Below are positions 50,964 through 60,381 of a stretch of 60,717 nt of DNA, piece by piece. Below the pieces are notes generated by a model. The model saw nothing but the letters and a program-made list of their open reading frames with translations, ran no database searches and had not been told where the DNA came from. Source of the DNA: Komagataeibacter europaeus LMG 18890 (GTDB lineage: Bacteria; Pseudomonadota; Alphaproteobacteria; Acetobacterales; Acetobacteraceae). The stretch is taken from positions 109,441-170,157 of the forward strand of contig NZ_CADP01000002.1 in NCBI RefSeq assembly GCF_000285295.1, written 5' to 3'. Both the position numbers and the translations under genes were made by a program. Numbering within the stretch: the stretch's first letter is position 1; every line of letters begins with the position of its first letter.

Positions 50964-52850
50964 CTACTCCGTGCTGGCAGCTTCCAGTTCCGTTTCGGCT
51001 TCCAGCCAGTCCTCTTCCGCGCTGTCATGTTCGTGCCCGATGGCGGCCAGCCGGGTGTTCAGTGCGGTGACTTCATCCGCCTTGCCGCTTTCATACAATT
51101 TGGGATCCGCCAGACGGGCTTCCAGCTTCGCGCGCTCGGCCGCCAGCCGGGCCATAAGCTGTTCCGCGTCGCGGATGCGCTTGCGCAGCGGGGCCGTGGC
51201 CTTGCGGGCTTCGGCGCGTTCGCGGCGGTCATCGCGCCTGGGGGCCGCGGCGGGACGGGCAGGATCGTTGTTCGAGACCGCGCGCGCCCGTTCGGTCAGC
51301 CATGTGCGGTATTCGGCCATGTCGCCCTCGAACGGGCGGACCGTGCCATCGCCCACCAGCCACAGGCGGTCGGCCACTAGTTCAACCAGATGCGGGTCAT
51401 GGCTGATCAGCAGGACCGCGCCCTCGAATTCCGCCAGTGCCCGGATCAGCGCGTCACGTGCGTCAAGGTCAAGGTGGTTGGTCGGTTCATCCAGAATCAG
51501 CAGGTGCGGCGCATCGCGCGTCGCCAGCGCGAGCAGCAGGCGGGCTTTCTCCCCTCCCGACAGGTCGCGCGTGGGTGTTTCCGCGCGTTCCGCATCCAGC
51601 CCGAAACGGGCCAGCTGCGCGCGCACGGCGGGCGGCGTGGCGTCGGGCAGGGCGCGGGCCATGTGGTCCACCGGGGTTTCGTTCGGACGCAGTTCCTCGG
51701 CCTGGTGCTGGGCGAAATAGCCGACCTTCAGCTTCGGGCTGTGCTGGATCGTGCCTGACTGGGGTTTCAGCCGTCCCGCCACCAGCTTGGCGAAGGTGGA
51801 TTTGCCGTTGCCGTTGGCGCCCAGCAGGGCGATCCGGTCTTCCATGTCGATGCGCAGCGACAGGTTGGACAGAATGGTGTGATCGCCGTAACCGGCTGAA
51901 ACACGCTCCATCGTCAGCATGGGCGGCGGCAGGGGGGAGGGTTCGGGAAAGGAGAAGTGGCTGGGCGTATCTTCCACCACGCTGTCGATCTGTGGCAGTT
52001 TTTCCAGTGCCTTGATGCGGGCCTGCGCCTGCTTGGCTTTGGTGGCCTTGGCGCGGAAACGGTCCACGAAGGACTGCATGTGCGCGCGCTTGGCATTGAT
52101 GCGTTCGGCCATGCGGGCCTGCTGCAGGGCCTGTTCGGTGCGGATGCGCACGAATTCCTCATACCCGCCCGGCGTCAGCGTCAGCTTGCCGTGGTCCAGA
52201 TGGGCGATGGCGTCCACCGCGCGGTCCAGCAGTCCGCGGTCATGGCTGACGATCAGCGCCGCGCCCGAAAAACGCGCCAGCCAGTTTTCCAGCCAGATCG
52301 TGGCCTCAAGGTCCAGGTGGTTGGTCGGCTCATCCAGCAAAAGCAGGTCGGGGTTGAGGAACAGAGCGGTGGCCAGCGCCACGCGCATGCGCCACCCGCC
52401 TGAAAAGTCCGAGACCGGGCGGGTCTGCGCCTGCGCATCGAACCCCAGCCCGGACAGGATGGCCGCAGCCCGCGCCGGCGCGCTGTGGGCGTCGATTGCC
52501 AGCAGGCGTTCATGGATGTCGGCAATGCGGGTGGGGTCGGTCGTGGTTTCGGATTCGCGCAGCAGGTCCGTCCGTTCGGTATCGCCCGCCAGCACCGTAT
52601 CCAGCAGCGAACCATAGCCCGTGGGCGCTTCCTGCTTGATCCGCGCCATGCGCGCGCGCGCTGATATGTGGATCGTACCGCCATCGGGCGCGATATCCCC
52701 CGCGATCGCGGCCAGAAGGGTCGATTTGCCCGCCCCGTTACGACCGACCAGGCCGACCTTGCGGCCCGGATCAATGCTCAGGCTGGCGCCATCAAGCAGG
52801 GTGCGGCCTGCGATGCGCAGGGTCAGGTCGGATATGACGAGCAGGCTCAC
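50964..52850 (-). CDS. ABC-F family ATPase (YheS/Uup-like)
   Basis: The 628-residue protein has two ABC ATPase domains and no membrane segment. Domain 1 shows GLVGRNGAGKSTLLAA and LSGG-type FSGGWRMRVALATAL with LLLLDEPTNHLDLEA; domain 2 shows ALLGANGNGKSTF and LSGGEKARLLLALA. Between them is a charged linker (RAKATKAKQAQARIKALEKL) and the C-terminus is a coiled coil. ABC-F proteins act on ribosomes at the E site during stalling; the precise role of the YheS group is not settled. It is divergent from ndk. Confidence 0.94.
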   Translation of the reverse strand: MSLLVISDLTLRIAGRTLLDGASLSIDPGRKVGLVGRNGAGKSTLLAAIAGDIAPDGGTIHISARARMARIKQEAPTGYGSLLDTVLAGDTERTDLLRESETTTDPTRIADIHERLLAIDAHSAPARAAAILSGLGFDAQAQTRPVSDFSGGWRMRVALATALFLNPDLLLLDEPTNHLDLEATIWLENWLARFSGAALIVSHDRGLLDRAVDAIAHLDHGKLTLTPGGYEEFVRIRTEQALQQARMAERINAKRAHMQSFVDRFRAKATKAKQAQARIKALEKLPQIDSVVEDTPSHFSFPEPSPLPPPMLTMERVSAGYGDHTILSNLSLRIDMEDRIALLGANGNGKSTFAKLVAGRLKPQSGTIQHSPKLKVGYFAQHQAEELRPNETPVDHMARALPDATPPAVRAQLARFGLDAERAETPTRDLSGGEKARLLLALATRDAPHLLILDEPTNHLDLDARDALIRALAEFEGAVLLISHDPHLVELVADRLWLVGDGTVRPFEGDMAEYRTWLTERARAVSNNDPARPAAAPRRDDRRERAEARKATAPLRKRIRDAEQLMARLAAERAKLEARLADPKLYESGKADEVTALNTRLAAIGHEHDSAEEDWLEAETELEAASTE

Positions 52851-53010
52851 GGGCGGAAAACTCCGGCAATATGGGGTGCATGGCTGGTTTCGTGCGGGTT
52901 GTACCTACCAGTCTGCGGCGATATGCTCTAGATGGCGCTTGTAAGGTGATGTCGGCTTATGTCCAATGCCGCCTCGTATATTTCAGAACCCGTTTGAAAG
53001 GAGCTGTCCC

Positions 53011-53433
53011 ATGGCAGTCGAACGTACCCTCTCGATCATCAAGCCCGATGCGACCCGCCGTAACCTGACCGGCAAGATCAATGCCGTGTTCGAAGGCAAT
53101 GGCCTGCGCATCGTCGCCCAGAAGCGCATCCAGCTGACGAAGGCGACCGCTGGCGCGTTCTATGAAGTGCACAAGGAACGCCCGTTCTACAACGACCTGG
53201 TGTCCTTCATGATCTCCGGTCCGGTCGTGGTGCAGGTTCTCGAAGGTGAGAACGCTGTCCTGAAGAACCGTGAAGTGATGGGTGCGACCGACCCGAAGAA
53301 GGCCGAAGCCCACACCATCCGCGCGCAGTTTGCCGAAAGCATCGAAGCAAACTCCGTCCACGGTTCCGACAGCCTTGAAAACGCGAAGAACGAGATTGCC
53401 TTTTTCTTCGCCGGCACGGAAATCCTGCCCTGA
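53011..53433 (+). CDS. ndk: Nucleoside diphosphate kinase
   Basis: Ndk balances nucleoside triphosphates by phosphate transfer through a histidine. The 140-residue product begins [18 protein letters not shown] and contains the catalytic His in [23 protein letters not shown] 53011 has AAGGAG nine bases upstream. Two hairpins follow. It is a single-gene unit. Confidence 0.98.
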   Translation: MAVERTLSIIKPDATRRNLTGKINAVFEGNGLRIVAQKRIQLTKATAGAFYEVHKERPFYNDLVSFMISGPVVVQVLEGENAVLKNREVMGATDPKKAEAHTIRAQFAESIEANSVHGSDSLENAKNEIAFFFAGTEILP

Positions 53434-53449
53434 TCCGCATGGATCATGG

Positions 53450-53473
53450 TGGCGGGGTTTTTTGTCCCCGCCA
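53450..53473 (+). terminator. First hairpin after ndk
   Basis: TGGCGGGG and CCCCGCCA pair with TTTTTTGT in the loop. The T run is in the loop rather than after the stem, so it is a weak terminator by itself. Confidence 0.5.
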
Positions 53474-53480
53474 ATGGAAA

Positions 53481-53505
53481 AGCCGGCCTTCGGGTCGGCT
53501 TTTTT
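53481..53505 (+). terminator. Intrinsic terminator of ndk
   Basis: AGCCGGCC and GGTCGGCT pair around the TTCG tetraloop with one G-T pair, followed by TTTTT. It is a strong terminator. Confidence 0.85.
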
Positions 53506-53556
53506 CATGTCCGGGGGCATTTGGAAAATACAGCCTCCGGGGATCGCGCGGATCAT

Positions 53557-53646
53557 GAAAAGTTTCTGGTGAAGCCTTTTTCAGGAAGCTTCAAAGAACG
53601 CCGCCGTCTTGAAAAAAGGCGACACCCGAAAACCGCGGTTCTTATT
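53557..53646 (+). repeat. Dispersed two-hairpin repeat, copy C (long form)
   Basis: GGTGAAGCCTTTTTCAGGAAGCTTC forms the first hairpin, and CGCCGCCGTCTTGAAAAAAGGCGACA the second, ending CACCCGAAAACCG. It is the full-length form, lying between convergent ndk and purN. The long form is also at 60220. Confidence 0.8.
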
Positions 53647-53656
53647 TCATCATTGA

Positions 53657-54280
53657 TCAGACCGACAGCAGGCAGTCTGATGCAGTGGCGGCGGGTGCTG
53701 CGTCGGGCACCAGAACGCGGTGCAGGGCGGCGGGATACAGGCGGTGTTCCTGCTGCAGTACCCGCGCGCCCAGCACATCGGGCGTGTCATCGGCCAGTAT
53801 GGGCACGGCGGCCTGACCGATGATGGGGCCTTCATCCATGCCCTCCGTCACCCAGTGGACGGTGCAGCCATGGATGCGCGCGCCACTTTCCAGTGCCCGT
53901 TCATGCGTATGCAGGCCGGGATAGGCCGGTAGAAGGCTGGGATGGATGTTCAGCATCCGCCCGGCCCATGCCGTGGTCAGGAACGGCGTCAGCAGGCGCA
54001 TGTAGCCCGCAAGGCAGACATATTCCACGCCCGCCGCGCGCAGGGCGGTGTCCAGCGCGCGTTCATGCGCTGCACGGTCCCGGCGGTAGTCACGGTGGTC
54101 GATGGCCTGTGTCGCAAGCCCCGCCGCCCGGGCGACAGCCAGCCCCGGCGCATCGGGGTTGTTGCTCAGCACCAGGGCGATGCGGGCGGGATAATCGGGG
54201 CGGGCACACGATTCGATCAGCGCGCGCATGTTGCTGCCGCGCCCGCTGATCAGGATGGCGATGGGTGTCTTGTGGATCAC
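53657..54280 (-). CDS. purN: Phosphoribosylglycinamide formyltransferase
   Basis: PurN adds the formyl group from 10-formyl-THF to GAR in purine synthesis. The 207-residue product starts IAILISGRGSNMRALIESC, and has the catalytic NIHPSLLPAYPGLHTHERAL with the active-site Asn and His, and TVHWVTEGMDEGPIIGQ with the conserved Asp. It starts 8 bases after purM in one operon. A dispersed repeat follows its 3' end. Confidence 0.97.
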   Translation of the reverse strand: MIHKTPIAILISGRGSNMRALIESCARPDYPARIALVLSNNPDAPGLAVARAAGLATQAIDHRDYRRDRAAHERALDTALRAAGVEYVCLAGYMRLLTPFLTTAWAGRMLNIHPSLLPAYPGLHTHERALESGARIHGCTVHWVTEGMDEGPIIGQAAVPILADDTPDVLGARVLQQEHRLYPAALHRVLVPDAAPAATASDCLLSV

Positions 54281-54288
54281 GGGTCGGT

Positions 54289-55389
54289 TCAGTCGCGCAG
54301 TTCAGGCAGTTCGTCAAAGCTCAGCGTGGCTGGGCTGTCGGGGCTTTCACCCGCAACAATCGTGCCGATGACAAAGGCCTGCTGTCCACGCGCATCCAGC
54401 CGCGCCATGGCGGCATCACTGTCACGCACCACCAGCACCATGCCCACGCCGCAGTTGAAGACGCGCAGCATTTCCTCGGTCGTGACATCGCCGGTGCTGG
54501 CCAGCCACGGGAACACCGGCGGGATCGGCCATGCCGTGCCATCGACCACCGCCCGCACGCCCTTCGGCAGCACGCGTGGCAGGTTGCCCGGCAGGCCGCC
54601 ACCCGTAATGTGGGCCGCACCCACCAGCAGCCCCGCGTGATGCAGGTCCAGCACGGGGTGGACATACAGGGTGGTGGGCGTCATCAGCGCTTCACCCAGC
54701 GTCTGCCCATCGGCAAACGGGCACGGCGCGTCCCATCCCAGCCCGCTGCGCGCGACGATATTGCGCACCAGAGAAAAGCCATTGGAATGCACCCCTGCCG
54801 ATGGCAGGGCGATCAGCGTATCACCGGGGCGGATGTCACCGGGCAGCAGCGCCGTGCGTTCCGCCGCCCCGACCGAAAACCCGGCAAGGTCATAATGGCC
54901 GGGCGCGTACATGCCCGGCATTTCCGCCGTTTCCCCGCCTACCAGCGCGCAGCCGGAATCGGCGCAGCCCCTGGCGATGCCGCGCACGACCTTGGCCGCG
55001 TCCTCGACGGACAGTTTGCCAGTGGCGAAATAATCCAGGAAAAACAGTGGTGTCGCCCCCTGCACCACCAGGTCGTTGACGCACATGGCGACAAGGTCGA
55101 TGCCCACCGTCTCATGCAGTCCGCTTTCGATGGCGATCATGAGCTTGGTGCCCACGCCATCGGTGCAGGAAACAAGGATGGGGTCGGAAAAACCGGCCGC
55201 CTTCAGGTCAAACAGCGCCCCGAAACCGCCCAGGCCGCCCATGGTGCCGGGGCGGTCCGTGGCGCGGGCCGCGGGCTTGATGACTTCGACAAGCGCGTCA
55301 CCGGCTTCGATGTCCACCCCGGCATCCCGGTAGGTGGCGCCGGACGTGGTGGGGGAAGACGCGTTGGGCGGGCAGGGGGCGGATGTCAT
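54289..55389 (-). CDS. purM: Phosphoribosylformylglycinamidine cyclo-ligase
   Basis: PurM closes FGAM to AIR using ATP. The 366-residue protein shows [17 protein letters not shown] near the start, [52 protein letters not shown] and [16 protein letters not shown]. It is upstream of purN on the same strand, and divergent from hdaA. This purM-purN pair beside hdaA is a common alphaproteobacterial order. Confidence 0.97.
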   Translation of the reverse strand: MTSAPCPPNASSPTTSGATYRDAGVDIEAGDALVEVIKPAARATDRPGTMGGLGGFGALFDLKAAGFSDPILVSCTDGVGTKLMIAIESGLHETVGIDLVAMCVNDLVVQGATPLFFLDYFATGKLSVEDAAKVVRGIARGCADSGCALVGGETAEMPGMYAPGHYDLAGFSVGAAERTALLPGDIRPGDTLIALPSAGVHSNGFSLVRNIVARSGLGWDAPCPFADGQTLGEALMTPTTLYVHPVLDLHHAGLLVGAAHITGGGLPGNLPRVLPKGVRAVVDGTAWPIPPVFPWLASTGDVTTEEMLRVFNCGVGMVLVVRDSDAAMARLDARGQQAFVIGTIVAGESPDSPATLSFDELPELRD

Positions 55390-55573
55390 GCGGGGGCCTT
55401 TTTTTCCGTAATCAAACTATCACTTTCCCGGACTCCCGCACGCGGGGTATGAAAACCGCCATGCGGGACCGGGGTCAGAGGGACTTCCGGCCTTCTTACG
55501 TCAAGGCGGGGCAACGCACAAAGCGGTGGTTGAGCGCACGAAGCTGAAAACGGATGAAAACGCGGTTGCGGGC

Positions 55574-56299
55574 ATGATCGGGCAACTGGTGTTGCCGTTT
55601 GCCCACACGCCACGTTTCGCCGCGGGGGATTTTGTCTTTTCCGCTTCCAACGCCGCCGCACGCAGCTGGCTGCTTGGCCCCACCCCGTGGCCCGAGCGCA
55701 GGCTGGCGCTGTGGGGGGCGGCGGGAACGGGCAAGACCCATATGCTGGAAATATGGGCCCGCATGCATGATGCGGTGCTGCTGCATGGCGGCAGCCTGTC
55801 GCATGCCCATGTCACGGCGCTGTTCGCGGCCCGCGCCACCGGGGTGCCGGTCATGGCCATGGCGGTGGACCGGGCCGACGAATGCGCGGATGAACGTGCG
55901 CTGCTGCACCTGCTGAACACCGCGCGTGAACAGAGGATCGCGCTGCTGCTGGGCGGGCGCACGTCACCGGCGCGCTGGCCCGTGGCGCTGCCCGACCTGG
56001 CAAGCCGGCTGCGGGCGACCATGGCGGTGGCCATACGCCAGCCCGGCGATGGGCTTTTGCGCGTGCTGCTGCTGCGCCTGCTGGCGGAACGCCAGATTGT
56101 CGTATCGCAGCCGGTCGTGGAATGGCTGCTGCGCCACCTGCCGCGCACGGCCGTGGCCATGCAGGAAGCCGTGGACCGGCTGGACCATGCCGCCCTTGCG
56201 TCCGGCCGCCCCGTGACCCGCGCACTGGCCACGCGCGTGCTGGCCGACATGCTGATGGGGGACACCATGGCGACCACGGACATGGAACCTGGCGCCTGA
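55574..56299 (+). CDS. hdaA: DnaA-related regulatory protein HdaA
   Basis: HdaA stimulates ATP hydrolysis by DnaA after initiation and so limits replication starts. The product is about 241 residues from ATG 55574, with the N-terminal beta-clamp-binding sequence QLVLPF directly after the start. A DnaA-like AAA domain follows, with Walker A GAAGTGKTHMLEIW and a C-terminal lid region (VAMQEAVDRLDHAALASGRPVTRALA). A longer frame from 55526 is open but would bury the clamp motif. It is upstream of ppk in the same direction with 90 bases between. Confidence 0.88.
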   Translation: MIGQLVLPFAHTPRFAAGDFVFSASNAAARSWLLGPTPWPERRLALWGAAGTGKTHMLEIWARMHDAVLLHGGSLSHAHVTALFAARATGVPVMAMAVDRADECADERALLHLLNTAREQRIALLLGGRTSPARWPVALPDLASRLRATMAVAIRQPGDGLLRVLLLRLLAERQIVVSQPVVEWLLRHLPRTAVAMQEAVDRLDHAALASGRPVTRALATRVLADMLMGDTMATTDMEPGA

Positions 56300-56389
56300 A
56301 CGGGCCGCCTGCTCTGGCCAAGTGGCGTGTCACTGGCCTAGGGTCGTACGCAACAAGGAATATCACCCCCGAACGGGAGATCGAATCCA

Positions 56390-58663
56390 TTGGCCAGAAC
56401 GCCCCGTAAAGCCCCCGACGGCACAGCCCCCAAGCCCCGTGCCCGCGCACGCAGCCGCAGGACGGCTGCGACCGGGCGACAGGTGGCGGTGCGCGCGCCG
56501 GTGGAACCCATGCCCGACGCGACATCGCCCAAGCGCTTCATCAACCGTGAACTGTCATGGCTCGATTTCAACCAGCGCGTGGTGGATGAAGCCGACAATC
56601 CCCGCAACCCGCTGCTTGAACGCGTGCGTTTCCTGTCGATCAGCGCCAGCAACCTTGATGAATTCTATTCCGTGCGCGTGGCGGGGCTGGTGGGACAGGT
56701 GCGCGAGGGGCTGGTCAAGACCTCGCCCGACGGGCTGACGCCACAACAGCAGCTTTCCGCCGTGCGCGAACGCACCGGCCGCCTGCTGCAGGAACAGCAG
56801 CGCATCTGGCGCGACCTGCAGCGCGAGCTGGAGGGGGCGGGCATTGTCGTATGCGACGAAATCTCCTTTACGGAAGAAGAACAGGCCTGGCTGGAAACCT
56901 GTTTCATGGAACGGGTCTTTCCCGTCCTGACGCCGCTGGCGATCGACCCGGCCCATCCGCTGCCCTTCATCCCCAACATGGGCATTGCGCAGGCCCTGCG
57001 GCTGATGAATGCCGAAACCGGGCAGTTCGTGATGGAGGCGCTGATCCTGCTGCCCGCGCGGATCGAACGCTTCATCCGGCTGCCCGTCGCCCTGTCGCCG
57101 CCGGGGGTGACGCGCTTCATCCTGCTTGAACGCCTGATTGTCATGTGCATCGACCGCCTTTTCCCCGGCCTTGTGGCGGGGGACTGGGGGGTGATGCGCG
57201 TGGTGCGCGACACGGACGTGGAATTCGAGGACGAGGCCGAGGATCTGGTCCGTTCGTATGAAAGCGCGCTCAAGCGCCGCAGGCGTGGCGTGGTGATCCA
57301 CCTCGATATCGAATCCCGCATGCCCGAGGACCTGGCCCGGTCAATGGCGGAAGGGCTGGCCCCGCCCCCTGACGAGGTATTCGTGCAGTCCGGGCTGATC
57401 GGGGTGGTGGATCTCAAGCAGCTGATTGTCGATGACCGGCCGGACCTGCTGTTTCCGCCCTATACCCCACGCTTTCCCGAACGGATCGTTGACTGCGGCG
57501 GTGACTGCTTCGCCGCGATCCGCGCGCGCGACATGATCGTCCACCATCCGTTCGAAAGCTTTGACGTGGTGGTGCAGTTCCTGCGGCAGGCGGCCATTGA
57601 CCCCGCCGTGGTGGCGATCAAGCAGACGCTGTACCGCACGTCGCGCGACAGCCCCATCGTCAAGGCCCTGATCGAGGCGGCGGAGGCCGGCAAGGCCGTG
57701 ACCGCCATGGTGGAACTGCGCGCCCGTTTTGACGAGGAGGCCAACATCCGCCTCGCCCGCGCGCTGGAAGCGGCGGGCGTGCAGGTGGTCTTCGGTTTTT
57801 CAGACCTCAAGACACATGCCAAGCTCAGCCTTGTCGTACGGCGGGAGGGCGGCGCGCTGCGGTCCTACGCCCATTTCGGCACCGGCAACTACCACCCGAT
57901 CACGGCGCGGATCTATACCGACCTGTCGTTCTTTACCTGCAATCCGGAACTGGCGCGGGATTCGGCGCGGCTGTTCAATTACATGACCGGCTATGCCGTG
58001 CCCGCGCGGATGGAGGCGATCGCGTTTTCGCCCGTGACCATCCGCCGCACGCTGGAAGACCTGATCGCGGGCGAAATCGCCCATGTGCAGGCAGGGCGTC
58101 CGGGGCAGATCTGGCTCAAGATGAACTCCCTGGTGGATCCCGACCTGATCGACCGGTTGTATGCCGCGTCGTGCGCGGGGGTAAAGGTCATGGCCGTGGT
58201 GCGCGGCATCTGCTGCCTGCGGCCCGGCGTGCCGGGGCTGTCGGAAAACATCCGGGTCAAGTCGATTGTGGGGCGGTTCCTGGAACACGCGCGCATCTAT
58301 GCCTTTGGCGATGGGCACCGGCTGCCCAGCAGGCAGGCGAAGCTGTATATCTCATCGGCGGACTGGATGCAGCGCAACATGGACTGGCGGGTGGAAAGCA
58401 TGGTCCCCATGCTGGACCCGCAGGTGCATGCCCGCGTGCTGGACCAGATCATGATGATCGACCTCAAGGACAACCTGCAGTCATGGATTCTACAGCGCAA
58501 TGGTGTATGGCGGCGTCTGGAGCCGGGGCGCAGGCCATTTTCGTCGCATGAATATTTCATGGAACATCCGGTTCATGCGGGGCGCGGCGCCACGGCGGGG
58601 GAAGCCCCGATCCGGGTCAGCGCGTCACAGCCATGGCATGCGGAACAGACTATTGAGGACTGA
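56390..58663 (+). CDS. ppk: Polyphosphate kinase 1
   Basis: Ppk1 makes polyphosphate from ATP reversibly. The 757-residue protein has the N-terminal [20 protein letters not shown], the central [43 protein letters not shown], and the autophosphorylated histidine region in [15 protein letters not shown]. Its start is a TTG (56390) with GGGAGA upstream, since no earlier ATG suits; an arginine-rich leader of about 45 residues precedes the domain. ppx follows after 30 bases. The pair sets polyphosphate levels, a stress and phosphate store. Confidence 0.96.
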   Translation: MARTPRKAPDGTAPKPRARARSRRTAATGRQVAVRAPVEPMPDATSPKRFINRELSWLDFNQRVVDEADNPRNPLLERVRFLSISASNLDEFYSVRVAGLVGQVREGLVKTSPDGLTPQQQLSAVRERTGRLLQEQQRIWRDLQRELEGAGIVVCDEISFTEEEQAWLETCFMERVFPVLTPLAIDPAHPLPFIPNMGIAQALRLMNAETGQFVMEALILLPARIERFIRLPVALSPPGVTRFILLERLIVMCIDRLFPGLVAGDWGVMRVVRDTDVEFEDEAEDLVRSYESALKRRRRGVVIHLDIESRMPEDLARSMAEGLAPPPDEVFVQSGLIGVVDLKQLIVDDRPDLLFPPYTPRFPERIVDCGGDCFAAIRARDMIVHHPFESFDVVVQFLRQAAIDPAVVAIKQTLYRTSRDSPIVKALIEAAEAGKAVTAMVELRARFDEEANIRLARALEAAGVQVVFGFSDLKTHAKLSLVVRREGGALRSYAHFGTGNYHPITARIYTDLSFFTCNPELARDSARLFNYMTGYAVPARMEAIAFSPVTIRRTLEDLIAGEIAHVQAGRPGQIWLKMNSLVDPDLIDRLYAASCAGVKVMAVVRGICCLRPGVPGLSENIRVKSIVGRFLEHARIYAFGDGHRLPSRQAKLYISSADWMQRNMDWRVESMVPMLDPQVHARVLDQIMMIDLKDNLQSWILQRNGVWRRLEPGRRPFSSHEYFMEHPVHAGRGATAGEAPIRVSASQPWHAEQTIED

Positions 58664-58693
58664 GGATTACGGTATGGACGCGGTCATGGCAGT

Positions 58694-60205
58694 ATGGGCG
58701 GACGACGTATGGGGCCGGATGTGACGGGTGTGGGCGGGTTTCGCCGTTCGGCGGTCATAGATCTGGGATCGAATTCTGTCCGGCTTGTGGTGTTTGACGG
58801 GATTTCACGCAATCCGGCCCCCATTTTCAATGAAAAGGTGGTCCTGCGGCTGGGCCGGGGCCTGAACGCGACGGGGCGCCTGAATGAAGAAGCCGTGCCG
58901 CTGGCGATGGAGGTCATGGCCCGTTTCAACGCCATTGCGCGCGGGATGGAGGCCAGTCCCTTCGAGGTGCTGGCCACCGCCGCCGTGCGGGACGCCAGCA
59001 ATGGGCCGGAATTCGTGGCGGGGCTGAAATCACGCCTGCCCGGCGTGCCGATCCGTATCCTGAGCGGAGAGGAGGAAGCCGATTATTCCGCCACCGGCGT
59101 GCTGTGCGGCATACCCGATGCCAATGGTCTGGTGGCCGATATCGGTGGCGGGTCGCTGGAACTGATCCGGCTGGAAAACGGGCGCAAGCTCAATGCCTGC
59201 ACCCTGCCGCTGGGTGTGATCCGGCTCAACGACCGTGCCGATGGCGACCTTGCCCGCGCGCGCGCGCTGGTGGATGAGGATCTGGCCCGCGTCGGCTGGC
59301 TGGATGATGTGCAGGACCAGGACCTGTACCTGGTGGGCGGCGCGTTCCGTGCACTGGCGCGCATGCAGATCGCGCGCACGGCCTATCCGCTGAATATCGT
59401 CCATCTTTATCGCCTGGCCCCCGATACGGGGCGGGAAATGGCGGACTGGATCATCGGCGCGGGCAAGCGTTCGCTTGAGCGCCTGCCGGGCGTGCCGCGC
59501 AAGCGGCTGGAGGATGCGCCCTATGCCGCAACCGTGCTGCGCAGGCTCATGCGGCGCACGCGTTCAACGGGGCTGGTGTTCTGTGTCGATGGCCTGCGCG
59601 AAGGGTGGTACATGCGCAATGTTGCCGCAAGTGTTGCCGATAACGACCCGCAGGATGCCGTGGCGCGGGAAATGTGCTGCATGCTGGGCCGCAGCGTGAC
59701 CCTGCCGGAACGGCTGGCGGAATGGACCGCGCCCCTTTTCCCCGATGAAGGGCAGGTGGCGACCCGCCTGCGCGGGGTTGCGTGCTGGCTGTCGGATGTG
59801 GGCGCGCATGATCACCCCGAATACCGGGCGGAACAGACCTACCTGCGTATCCTGCGCATGCAGGGCGTGGGCTTTACCCATCAGGCGCGGGCCTTCCTGT
59901 CGTTGACGCTTGCGGTGCGGTACGGGGCCGATCTGTCGGTGGCGTACCTGCAGCCATCGCGGCAGTTGCTGGATCAGGTGCAGTTTGGCCGCGCCGTGGC
60001 GCTGGGGCAGGCGTTGCGGCTGGCCTATACCGTCAGTGGCGGGACCGAGGCGCTGCTGGATGGCACGCGGCTGGAATGTGAGGATCGTGTCCTGTCCCTG
60101 CATTTCGCGCCCGGGCGTGACGTGGTGCAGGGCGAAAGCGTGCGGCGCAGGCTGGAACGCCTGGGCAATGAGCTGGACATGACGGTCCGGATCCGCGACC
60201 ACTGA
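58694..60205 (+). CDS. ppx: Exopolyphosphatase/guanosine pentaphosphatase (Ppx/GppA)
   Basis: Ppx removes phosphate from polyphosphate ends; the family also includes pppGpp phosphatases. The 503-residue product has the actin-like ATPase motifs AVIDLGSNSVRLVVFD, ILSGEEEADYSATGV and LVADIGGGSLEL. The start could be ATG 58694 or 58709. It forms an operon with ppk. The region after it holds a long repeat copy before the next gene. Confidence 0.95.
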   Translation: MGGRRMGPDVTGVGGFRRSAVIDLGSNSVRLVVFDGISRNPAPIFNEKVVLRLGRGLNATGRLNEEAVPLAMEVMARFNAIARGMEASPFEVLATAAVRDASNGPEFVAGLKSRLPGVPIRILSGEEEADYSATGVLCGIPDANGLVADIGGGSLELIRLENGRKLNACTLPLGVIRLNDRADGDLARARALVDEDLARVGWLDDVQDQDLYLVGGAFRALARMQIARTAYPLNIVHLYRLAPDTGREMADWIIGAGKRSLERLPGVPRKRLEDAPYAATVLRRLMRRTRSTGLVFCVDGLREGWYMRNVAASVADNDPQDAVAREMCCMLGRSVTLPERLAEWTAPLFPDEGQVATRLRGVACWLSDVGAHDHPEYRAEQTYLRILRMQGVGFTHQARAFLSLTLAVRYGADLSVAYLQPSRQLLDQVQFGRAVALGQALRLAYTVSGGTEALLDGTRLECEDRVLSLHFAPGRDVVQGESVRRRLERLGNELDMTVRIRDH

Positions 60206-60219
60206 CCCGTATGGGGCTG

Positions 60220-60311
60220 GAAACAATAAAATTTTTGGTGAAGCTTTTTTCCAAAAAGCTTCAGGGGAGTGTTGCCTTTCTGAAAAAAGGCGACGCGGCA
60301 AAACTTTTTGT
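60220..60311 (+). repeat. Dispersed two-hairpin repeat, copy D (long form)
   Basis: AAACAATAAAATTTTTGGTG leads into GAAGCTTTTTTCC-AAAAAGCTTC and then GTTGCCTTTCTGAAAAAAGGCGAC, ending GGCAAAACTTTTTG. This is the clearest full-length copy, between ppx and the next gene on the same strand. Confidence 0.8.
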
Positions 60312-60381
60312 AATTTGCACGATGCCGCAAGGACGGGCTTTTCAGGCGGTCTCTTCAGGTATGGGCAGGACATAACGCAGC

